From assembly GCA_003254885.1 (NCBI GenBank), contig QANT01004262.1, positions 1-44,607 on the forward strand: DNA of 44,607 nucleotides. Reading direction: 5' to 3'. Below, in pieces: positions 36,000 through 44,607 of this stretch; position 1 is the first letter of the stretch, and every line of letters starts with the position of its first letter. The notes under the pieces are model-generated. The model worked only from the letters and a program-made list of their open reading frames with translations, was not told the origin of the DNA and did not search any database. The translations under genes were made by a program, and so were the position numbers. This DNA comes from Purshia tridentata (taxonomy: Eukaryota > Streptophyta > Magnoliopsida > Rosales > Rosaceae).

Positions 36000-36660
36000 C
36001 ACTAACAAGTGAAACCCAGTACACGTGTGAAGTGGTCCCCATAAAAAAACACAAGCCTCCAGAAAGAGAGCGAGAGCGAGAGAGACCATAAGCCAATCCA
36101 ATCATTCCATGCAGGGCACAATCTGCCGAACAGAACCCGATAATCCACCATGTCTGCCCAAACCCAGCAACTCCGAAAAGAACGTATCGGATTTCAGTGC
36201 ACAACCACGTGTCAACCGCCTTCACACGTACCAAACCTCTCCCTCCAACTCCAACAACCCGCGCTTTTCCTCCCAAACCCCTATCCCTCCGCACAACGCC
36301 TCTCTCTTCCAATGTTATAGCGGGGGGGCCCACCTACCTGCACGTAGAAAGGGGACCACCCCAGTGGGCCTAAGACCTAGGGGCCCTCCGATTCTCTGTC
36401 GACGGTCTTAAAACTCAAGGAAGAGAGAGGTCCAAAAATGGAAAAAAAGTGGGGCCCGGTTGGTGACGTGGAGGGTCATCATTGGCAAAGATCTTCACGA
36501 GGTTTCATGGGGTCTTTAGGACGGCGCGAGTGTCATGCACCCTACAACACCAGAGCAGGCTATGGACATGGACCGTGGTATTATTATTGAGAAGGGAATG
36601 GGATCGCATGACACCCACATCGTAGCGACACCACACGCGTCGGTTGGTCACGCGTTTGGA
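36000..36660. promoter_or_regulatory. GC-rich island with G-box, CGCG-box and CArG motifs
   Basis: In a long AT-rich gap this block is clearly richer in GC. It contains ACACGTGT at 36021-36028, CACGTG at 36206-36211, ACGCGT at 36635-36640 and 36650-36655, a perfect CArG box ccaaaaatgg at 36432-36441, and a gagagcgagagcgaga run at 36064-36085. Open frames on both strands (36109-36411 plus; 35992-36333 minus) look like by-products of composition. The motif cluster resembles a promoter or distal enhancer. It could serve SPL, about 2.3 kb downstream, or an unannotated non-coding transcript. Both are inference. Confidence 0.4.
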
Positions 36661-38640
36661 GTTGTAGTAATCTCAATTGCTTGACCAAAAATATGGATGG
36701 CTAGCTAATGCCATGCTTGATTTGTGTGCAAATTGTGTGTGGGTTCTAGGCCCTTTAGCTAGGCCTCTATTCTCTGTATCAATTACAGGAAGCTCAATTA
36801 ATTTGTGAATGATCAAAATCTTGGCGGTTGATGCTCTCTTAAATGAACCTGGATTGTGGTGTCTCTATGCATGGCTAGCCAACTTAATTAGGTGAGGATT
36901 TGGTGGGTCATCCACGGATTGGACATTGGAGATTGAATGGGAGGTTCTAGATTTGATTTCAACACTTGGGGATTAATTAATTCCTAGACAAGTCTCATTG
37001 GGGTTTTTGGGATTGGTGTGCTCATCATATGTTGTGGACTGTAGTCTTAAATGGTGTATTACTTGGTTGATAAAGAATGTCATGACTAATAGTCCCCATT
37101 TAGTTTTGCATTAGAGAATAGTAATAACCTAATGTTAACTTTGAAAGAGACACACAAGATATGCATATATATTCTTCATGCATGTGATCATAAAAGCTAA
37201 AGGATTGCTTTGGGTCATTATGATTTTATAACAACTCTCTGATTCATGATTCAACAACAAGTTTTATTTCAATTTTAATGCTACTAGAAAAGAAAGGCAA
37301 GCACATAAATGGGTACAAGAAAAAGAAAAGAAAAAGATTTGTTAATGCAAATTTGGAATGTAGTTGTTGAGAGAGTTCACATAGCAACAACTTTTCAATG
37401 CCTTAATTTTCCACACAATATCAAACCACGTGAACTTTGGAGTTCAATATATCCATCAACATCATGAAGAGTCAAAATAAGAGCTTTGAAAGTTCTATAT
37501 ATCTTGTATAAAAGTAATTGTGTACAATTTAAATTTCATTCTACGCTCCCCTTAATAAAGTACTGTCTAGAATTAATCTTCTAGAGTTTCAACCTCATTA
37601 GTTGTTAATTACTTGCTTAAATTCAGGAAGTCAAGATTGCTGTAAAAGTGTAAATGCAATGATCTGTTTTTTATTTAAAAACAATATTGAATTAATATAT
37701 AGACTATAGTGTTGCTAAAGTGAATTTTAGCTCTACTTTCTAACAACAAGAGGAGTACTAGCTCAATGCTTTTTGATTTTGATGTTAACATGTATGAAGT
37801 ATATGAAGCAAGCTAGGCATCAGTACAAGGCTATACCATAGGCAGAGATACCACTACCTACCACTGCACCATTGAACACTGTGTTAGACTGCTAGTGATC
37901 ACCCTTTACACAACACCCACGACCTGATTATCAAGCTGTAGAGACCCCCAAAATCCCATCAGCTAGCTAGCTATACCCTGCCCCATTATCAGAGGATCAT
38001 GATGACCCATATAAGATATTGCAATATATTACTTATACATAAAAATGCTAATGGAAAAGTTATTAACTTTTTGAATATAAAGCTACAAAGGCCTCATAAT
38101 TTGTTTACCAAATTTGCTAACGCTGAAGCTGATGTGCTACATTGCCCCAACTTTGCTTGTTTTGGCACCTAGCCGCGCGTACCCAGGACAAGACTCTCAG
38201 CTTGGTTTCCGACCAATGCCTGCAGCTACAAACTGGCCAATCCTCTGGGTCCTTGATACGTGTCTCCGGGTACTATGTTATGGTAATTAACCTAACCTTC
38301 ACGTGCATGTTTGCAATGTGTATGCCACACTAGTATGTCATTGGAGCGTGGCATAAACGTGCATGCAAGATAGTGGGTTTGGGCAAAGTGTTGATGGGAT
38401 TTGTATTTTGCCTGAAATAGATGAGGTGCTATGTGCAAGCCTGGTTTTGCTATTTCAATGTCTTGGCTGAGAGAGCGTTTGGAAGAGACAAGGTCACAAA
38501 GGTACTATGTAATGGGAATTAGCAGAAGCATGGATTGGAAAGAGCAAAAATCACTAGAGAACAAATTACACAAACACAAAGTGAGAAAAACAGAGAGAGA
38601 CATGGCCATGTCCTTTTAGCCCTTCACACACACTCAGTAT
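36661..38640. other. distal 5' region of SPL, no gene recognised
   Basis: No coding frame of interest. The sequence is AT-rich with scattered gctagctagc palindromes (around 37970). It is treated as SPL upstream sequence because no other gene lies in the gap. Confidence 0.45.
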
Positions 38641-38703
38641 TTCTGGCCTTCTGCCTCTCATTTCTCAAACTTGATCATATGCTCTCTCACACTCCCTCTC
38701 TCT

Positions 38704-38942
38704 CTATAAATCTCCAAATTAAACCCAAACTCCCTCTTCCACACACTCATCAAAAAAACGCACCCCCATCTTCAATACCTTAGAAACCCAAGAGCCAAAG
38801 CCAAACACAAAGCCACACACACACACACTCTCTCTCTCTCTCTCGCACTCAGACAACATCAACCATTTCCAATCTTAAAACAAACCCAACTCTTCTTTTC
38901 TCACTCTGATCAAAACCCAAGTGCCATATTTTTTTTGTAGAA
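38704..38942 (+). promoter_or_regulatory. SPL: SPL core promoter and 5' UTR with TATA box and CT tract
   Basis: ctataaat at 38704-38711 is a good TATA box, surrounded by CT-rich sequence. It puts the transcript start near 38735 and leaves a 5' UTR of about 200 nt with an (AC)n-(CT)n tract at 38814-38844. No ATG lies between the likely transcript start and the SPL start codon that I can see. Confidence 0.55.
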
Positions 38943-40412
38943 ATGGCCACACCACTGCTGTTCATGGCCTCCGACCGGACCACAACACAAGAAGCCACCA
39001 AAACCCATTTTGGGTCCGAAGAATCCAAACCCGACCAGCCCACCAAGAGTTCCAAAGGAACCAGGAAGTCCAGCAAAGCCCCAAACCCTAAAAAACAGCC
39101 CCAAAGAGGACTAGGTGTGGCTCAGCTGGAGCGCCTCAGGGTCCAAGAAAGCTGGAAGAAAATGTCCGAAATACCCCAACTCCAAGTCCAACCACCTCTC
39201 AATCTTTCTCATCATGACCATCAGTTTCACTACCAAAACCTCACAACCCTTCCTGACCCGCTTGTCAGTGTTCCAGTACAGTACGGTGCATCCAAGTACT
39301 ACAATGGACCCATGGTGATCAATGGCTCTGGTTTGATGGGTCATCATAGGGTTGTTGGGAATGCTTCTGGGTTCGGTTATGGGTCTTCTGGGGTTAACAA
39401 TGTGGGAGGTTTGGTGATGAACCATGTCACGCTGGATCCGAACCCGTACAGAAATGGGGCTCCGGATCCTAGGTTTCAAGCCGGGGCTGTGTATGAGACC
39501 TCGAAAGAGCTCTCTTCAATACCAAAGATTCAATCTTTGTCTCCTCGTTGCTGTGATCACTGCATCAAGGTGTATATTTTCACTTTTTTCCCTTTGTTTT
39601 GTTAAAAAACTAAGAGATTACTTGCTTGGTTCCCGAGAAAACGTGGGAAAATGATAAAAGTGAATATTTGGAGCTACTGCTTGTTTCTTTAGGTGATGAG
39701 TACTCTACTACTGTTACATACTCTATAAATTATTATATATTCCTCATCTAGTTTTTATTTTTTGTAGAAGAAGCGTTTCGGTTGTGGGAATTACATGGGC
39801 TTTAACGGTGGCGAGAGAGACAAATCTGCGGCTATCTTGCCATCCAACGGTTCTGATTTTCACGGATTGAATCCAGAAAGTATCCCATACTTTGCTGGGG
39901 ACAGGGTGGCGGCTGCGGCTGGGAGAACTGGCGGTTACTTGGGCCGCCGCCCCAATCTCGATCATGAGGTAGCTAGAACAAGAAACAAGTTTAATTTTTG
40001 ATATATATAATAGGAAAGCAAAATGAATATATTTACTTTATTAATATGTATTGAAAAAGTTGGTATTCTATATTATGTTGGTGAATGATATGAAATTTGA
40101 TTGGTTGGGTTAAATGGGGGTTGGTATTTTGTACAGGGTGTAGAGGTTCGGGCTGTGCACAGAAAGGGAAGCTCTGGTGGTGGTGCTTTCATGGAATATG
40201 AATTTTTTCCTGCTGGCAAAAATAGTGGCAGAGGCATCAGCACTTGTCCCAAGGCCAAGGAGACATTTCTTAATATGAATAGAGCAGCTGCAGAAGCTGA
40301 TTCAGTTTCAGTGGGTAGTGAAGAACCTTCTGATATTACAGCTGCTACTAGTTATGGAGGGGCTGACAGTTATTATAATCCTGTTGATTTGTCACTCAAG
40401 CTTTCTTATTAG
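38943..40412 (+). CDS. SPL: SPOROCYTELESS/NOZZLE (SPL/NZZ) transcriptional adaptor
   Basis: A nuclear regulator needed for sporocyte formation in anthers and ovules. Exons: 38943-39569, 39768-39968 and 40137-40412; 367 aa, longer than Arabidopsis SPL (about 314). Start MATPLLFMASDR matches the family start. A basic region (KGTRKSSKAPNPKKQ, 38-52) leads into the SPEAR helix RGLGVAQLERLRVQESW (55-71). A mid-region CCDHCIKKKRFGCGN crosses the exon 1/2 junction and MEYEFFPAGKN lies in exon 3; both have counterparts in Arabidopsis SPL. The protein ends VDLSLKLSY, an EAR motif (LxLxL, 361-365) that in the family recruits TOPLESS co-repressors; SPEAR-family members (SPL, TIE1/SPEARs) thereby turn TCP factors into repressors. 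It was chosen over TIE1-like relatives because of the Cys/Lys and EYEFFP blocks. In Arabidopsis it is a direct AGAMOUS target. No defects are seen. Confidence 0.94.
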
Positions 40413-40814
40413 AACCAGAAGAAGGTGTCTGTTTTTGTGTTTCCCCAATCCCAATTACTATTTTTATTATTATAATATTATGAATGCACCATATATGTGG
40501 AAAATTAAGAATCCAATTCTGCCTTTTGGTTCCTCTTTTGTTTCTAATGATCAATTGAACTGATCAATGATCGTATGATCTCCAAAATTAAGTTCCATAC
40601 ACACATATGCATGCATGTTAAACTCCAATTCGTTACTTGCAGCTATTGTTTTAATTCACATGTTGCCATTATTTCTATCTTTGATCTTTTATTAGTTCTT
40701 TTAGATCATTAATTAAGCCTTGTTTTGGTTATGATTTCAATCTTTTTCTTAATTAACTGTCTTTTTAGGCCCTATTTACGGCCCACCTTAATTAGTAGCT
40801 CGTATTTTGGAAGA

Positions 40815-40868
40815 AAAAATGTGACCAAAATTAATTGAAACGTTGAAATTAATTTTGGTCATATTTTT
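40815..40868. repeat. 54-bp near-perfect palindrome downstream of SPL
   Basis: Arms tgaccaaaattaatt (40822-40836) and aattaattttggtca (40847-40861) are exact reverse complements. The 10-nt centre itself contains aacgtt (40839-40844). Outside, aaaaat and attttt continue the pairing with one mismatch, giving a 54-bp hairpin, about 400 bp after the SPL stop. It may be a tiny MITE or MITE end, or a cis-element. Confidence 0.85.
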
Positions 40869-41360
40869 CAGCTGTAAAATTGCTGTAAACAGTCCATATA
40901 TTGTTGCTGTAAAATTTTCGTGAAGGGTTAAGTCAGCTGCAACCATAAAATTGATCATCAAGTTTTTCAGATATGTTGTTGGTAAATAAATTTAAAACAT
41001 GATGAACATATTCTGGAATTAGTTGTGGCTTATAGCTCCAGTATCAGTGTTAGAGAACTTTACATCTGCACTTTATGGTCAAAGTTTGACTCTCGATCTC
41101 TCTCTCATTTCTCTAAATAAAAACATATTTTTCTACAAAAAAAAAATATCCACTAATTATTAAGATTGATCTCACTAAATTGTACATGCATGTTTGGAAC
41201 TTTTTTCTTATAGCATTGTGTATGGTTTTTAAGCATAGATTAATCTATAAGTTTCTAATGATAGATTAATTATTTTCTAAAATTAATGAGGGTGATATAA
41301 ACAACCTTTGTCTTTTAAACTTAATAGCATTTTTGGGGGATAGGAATCAATAAAAGCATA

Positions 41361-41578
41361 AATATATATACATTGGACCTCGAGATAGTTATATATATAT
41401 GCCTCAGTATATATATAATTCATTTATATATGTGCTGATCAGATCGATCATTGAAAAGATTGTAGAAGAATATATATTAAGTCCTCGATCTGAGCAGTTT
41501 ACATACAGCATATAAACAGAGTGATCAGACTGAACTTAATAAAGAAGCTAAATATATATACATTGGAGCTCGAGATAG

Positions 41579-41617
<39 letters not shown>

Positions 41618-41764
41618 TCAGTATATATATAATTCACTTATATATGTGCTGATCAGATCGATCATTCAAAAAATTGTAGAAGAATATATATTTAGTCCTC
41701 GATCTGAGCAGTTTACATACAGCATATGAACAGAGTGATCAGACTGAACTTAATAAAGAAGCTA
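41361..41764. repeat. tandem duplication of about 190-214 bp with (AT)n expansion
   Basis: Copy 1 (41361-41550) and copy 2 (41551-41764) agree almost base for base: cattgga(c/g)ctcgagatag, the (AT)n tract, gcctcagtatatatataatt, tgctgatcagatcgatcatt, cagtttacatacagcatat, gagtgatcagactgaactta and ataaagaagcta. The AT tract is about 24 bp longer in copy 2 (41579-41614). Each copy carries a small palindromic core tgatcagatcgatca. The sequence is not coding. Confidence 0.92.
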
Positions 41765-44010
41765 GCCAGCTATATGTATTACTTCAAAGCTGAAACTGAT
41801 CAAAGCCCTAGACCCTCTTCTTCTTCACTACTATTAATTGGTTTCCCTTTAAAAATGAAAGAAGAATTGAAGATGGGGTTTTTTTTTTTTCTTTTTCTTT
41901 ACTGTTCTAGAGTCAGTTTGTGTTTTTTATATGGTGAAAACACAGATGGGCATCTCTCCTTTCTGTTTATGAGAGTCAAGCAAACCCTTCTGGTATTTTT
42001 TGAAAAACGTAAAAAAGGTAGATAAAAAGTAAGCAATATATATGCAATGCTATAGCTTGTTTCTTTAACGACAGTAGTACAATGTAATGGAGTGCATGTA
42101 CTGAGTGAGTGGCTGCTGCTGAGCACACCAGCACAGCAGGCACCACCTACAAGACCCACCTCAGGGCTCAGACTCAGTCGTACAAATATGTAATGAAGTA
42201 CTGTATTTTGTATATAAATATATGCAGGCAGGTGCAGGTGATCGACTGGGAGTCTGTAGGAGTTTTCAGTACAAGAAAGGGTGTATAGCTGCTGCTGTTG
42301 CTGATGCCTCAATCCTCATCTAGCTTTTTCTAACTCTCTTTTCATTGGTGCCTCAGTCTTCAAACCTACCTACATTTTCTATATACCCAGGTTTTGCTTT
42401 TCTCTTCCTCTTTTCTGCTATATTCTTTTTGGTTATTTCATTATTTTAATCTAATATTGCTTCATATATACTATATATATATGTCTTTTCTTTGCTTCCA
42501 AGTTAGTGTGGCAACTTGATCCTGGTATCATATATGCAACTTTCTTTTTATATTTATCATTAATTACGAGGGAGTATTGCATATGAAAATTTTAAATGTA
42601 CTCACCAAAATGTGATTCGATCATAAAGAATTAAGAAGATGAAAAGGTTTATACAATATAACGTACAGATATGAAAAACTACTCACCATATTATGTTGTA
42701 AACTTGTTATCATGGTCAATCAAGCACAAGTCCACTATTTGTAATTAATAAATTAATCGATCAAACCGGCCAAGCTAGCTTTTGCAATGTATATATTTGT
42801 TTTTGATAAAAAAAATTATGTTTTTTCTGTAAGACTCAACTTAATTTGGGTTCTAAATAACTACCTACACATAAATTATATATGTCAGACATATCGAATT
42901 CATTCACTATAGTATGAAGTTATGAACACATGAATATTATGATTTTAGTCAATTAATCCCAACACATTTTTTGTTACCTTGAAAACACAATTTTGCCATT
43001 TGCAAACCATTAGAAAAAAAAAATATATATTTAGGCATTAAAAAAAAAGATATAGCCATTTTCTGTGGGGAAGCAGATTTGCTATCGGCGGCCGGTGGGA
43101 TAGAGTGAGGAGGGTGGGGTACGGACCTACGGTTTGGGTGGGTGGCTTCTGCTGCCTTTCTTTATTTTCTAAATAAAAAATTGATTGGGGTGAAAATTTA
43201 AAAGTTTTGGGGTAAAAAAAGTATAGATATAGGGCATGTCCGTAGATTTTAGGGTAGAAATAAATTTTCCCAATTTAAAAAATCAGCCATACAGTAGAAG
43301 CTTTTCCCACATTCTCTGATAATTGATTTTTGGTTTTGTAGTTTTTCCAAATACAATGTTTTTAAGTCAAAGAAGATTATATCATGCAGCAAATTAATGC
43401 CCAACTCTACCAAACTAATAGCCAATTGCCTAACAAAAGGTTGATTCTCGGTCTTTGTCAACATGACTAATAATTAATATAGGTGGGGCATAAATTGGGT
43501 TAGATCCTTAACTCTTAAGTATCAATTTGTATACTTAAATTAAGTTGTGATCAAGATTTAATTAATTAGATGATTCAAATAGTCAATATATATAAAACCC
43601 AATACCCATGCCTAAGAAAAATGACCATAATACTGCTAGATAGTGTTACTTAATTATTTAAGTATTATACTATAGATGATGCCGAGCTTATAAATTTAGG
43701 ATTTAATGTTTTAGATATAAGGGAGACTTCCATTCAAGTAATTTAATTTTACATTCTATCGATTAAAAACTTATGGCTTTTAGAATTCTAACTAAACTCC
43801 AACATTGGTTCATTAGACTTTCATTCATGTCCTTTAACCATTCAACGTCACAAAATATTGGTCCATTAATTTTTTTTTTGTTTTCACACATATAAGGCGT
43901 TGAGCGCTTTACGATCATTTTTGAGTGTTCAACAATGCATTTTTTCTTCTCTTTGAGTCTTCGGTACTGATTTATTGACTTTATGTTAGGTTTTAATTTT
44001 AGAATGGGTT
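41765..44010. other. intergenic, no gene recognised
   Basis: AT-rich. A GC-rich patch at 43075-43160 (cggcggccggtggg, then ggtggggtacggacc) stands out and resembles in composition the G-rich insert in the ABC1-kinase intron at 14000-14090; both may be scraps of the same repeat family. Frames at 41726-42312 on both strands show no domain content. Confidence 0.45.
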
Positions 44011-44032
44011 AAATACATTTTCGGTCCCTGTG

Positions 44033-44190
44033 TTTTACTTCAAAAACAAATTTAGTACTCGTGGTTTCAAAATTCTAATTTTGGTCATTGGGTTTTACTT
44101 CAAAAACAAATTTGGTCATTGTGGTTTCAAAATTCTAATTTTGGTCCTTGGGTTTTTGTTCATTTCTAATTTTGGTCCTTGGGTTTTTAA
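44033..44190. repeat. tandem repeat of about 60 bp, two and a half copies
   Basis: The unit ttttacttcaaaaacaaattt, then ggtttcaaaattctaattttgg and tc(a/c)ttgggt starts at 44033 and 44093. A third shortened unit lacking the first half follows at about 44151-44190 (tttctaattttggtccttgg). The phrase ttggtcc(t)tgggttt is common at transposon borders in dicots, so this may be an element end. Confidence 0.75.
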
Positions 44191-44342
44191 AATAATAGTG
44201 GTGTGGAAGTGTGTTGCTAAAAATAAGAGTGTAATTTTATTTTTTTGTATTTTTTAATTCAAATTATTTTATTTTACATTTTTGTCTTTTATTAAGAAAT
44301 AATATTATGAATACATATTTTTTAAGTGGGGTATTTTTGAAA

Positions 44343-44410
44343 GGGAGGTCATTTTCGCACTCCACTTTTTTTCGTTTGCACTCCTTTTATTTTTTTTAAT
44401 GTTTTTATTA
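44343..44410. mobile_element. partial copy of MITE-like family C
   Basis: attttcgcactcca, then tttgcactccttttatttttt matches the left end of the element at 7821-7942. The rest of this copy is AT-rich and a right terminus was not identified before the repeat at 44478. Confidence 0.45.
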
Positions 44411-44477
44411 TATTTTTCATTTTATATTTTCAAATATACCCTTATAGTTTTGACCAAGGAGTTAAATTTCGGTTCTG

Positions 44478-44572
44478 TGGAAATTTTCGATGGAAATTTC
44501 GACGGAAATTTCGACGGAAATTTCGGGAAATTTTAAATTTCGACAGAAATTAAACGGAAATGACGGAAATGA
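44478..44572. repeat. short tandem repeat of a GGAAATTTCGAC-like 12-mer
   Basis: ggaaatttcgac or close variants (ggaaattttcgat, ggaaatttcgg, aaatttcgacag, ggaaatgac) occur about eight times in 95 bp, near the edge of the window. Copies are most regular at 44491-44524 and decay on both sides. The repeat may continue beyond the window's right edge. Confidence 0.8.
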
Positions 44573-44607
44573 CTATTAAAATATGGAAATTTTGAATGAA
44601 ACTTTAC

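Noticed and set aside
36109..36411. 100-codon plus-strand frame (and the opposite 113-codon frame) in the GC-rich island
   Set aside because: Open in both strands because GC-rich sequence has few stops. Low-complexity Pro/Ser/Asn content and no recognised domain.
39111..39479. Minus-strand frame opposite SPL exon 1
   Set aside because: Overlaps well-supported SPL coding sequence and has no similarity I can see.
41726..42312. Possible small genes or a microRNA precursor downstream of SPL
   Set aside because: Frames are low complexity. I looked for known plant miRNA sequences and a foldback around 42090-42180 (gctgctgctgagcac) and found no convincing match.

Overview
The window is nuclear DNA from a flowering plant, most likely a rosid dicot. 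It is AT-rich and holds intron-split genes with GT-AG junctions, long intergenic stretches full of (AT)n tracts, palindromic MITE-like elements and local tandem duplications, and one undetermined base (N at 14006) inside a poly-G run. No bacterial, organellar or viral gene was seen. Species cannot be named from the sequence alone; Rosaceae is a guess.

Six intact protein genes and one broken gene fragment can be reconstructed. From left to right they are: (1) a degenerate WNK-type protein kinase fragment (minus, 726-1064); (2) an R2R3-MYB transcription factor of the MYB41/49/74/102 type (plus, 8502-10056, 3 exons, 348 aa); (3) an ABC1/UbiB-family atypical kinase of the ADCK2-like type with a mitochondrial-type N-terminus (plus, 10843-15043, 5 exons, 630 aa, the first coding exon only 8 nt); (4) UBP14, the isopeptidase-T-type deubiquitinase (minus, 22956-16090, 20 exons, 807 aa), convergent with the ABC1 kinase gene; (5) a Ser-rich, single-membrane-segment protein of unknown function with three KSFRS repeats (plus, 26715-28057, 2 exons, 374 aa); (6) a Trm5-type tRNA (guanine37-N1)-methyltransferase (plus, 28974-33466, 9 exons, 618 aa); (7) the SPOROCYTELESS/NOZZLE (SPL/NZZ) transcriptional adaptor with SPEAR and EAR motifs (plus, 38943-40412, 3 exons, 367 aa). 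All exon sets were joined by hand at GT-AG boundaries, and their phases close without a frameshift.

The genes are unrelated in function, as is usual in plant chromosomes: stress/cell-wall transcription (MYB), mitochondrial quinone/lipid kinase-like function (ABC1), recycling of free polyubiquitin chains (UBP14), tRNA modification (Trm5) and sporocyte specification (SPL/NZZ). From memory, the Trm5-like and SPL/NZZ genes are also immediate neighbours in Arabidopsis (AT4G27340 and AT4G27330), so this end of the window appears to be conserved microsynteny.

The remaining sequence (1-8300, 23000-26700, 33500-38900, 40400-44607) is intergenic. It holds a 391-bp palindromic MITE at 23437-23827, two copies of a second MITE family (4381-4627 and 23842-24361), two pieces of a third (7821-7942 and 44343-44410), several young tandem duplications (6911, 17284, 23761, 33797, 41361), a GC-rich island at 36000-36660 carrying G-box and CGCG-box motifs, and a 54-bp near-perfect palindrome just downstream of SPL. 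I see no evidence of a new molecular system. The items most worth checking are the SPL cis-elements, the micro-exon start of the ABC1 kinase gene, the repeat-bearing unknown protein and the MITE cluster.
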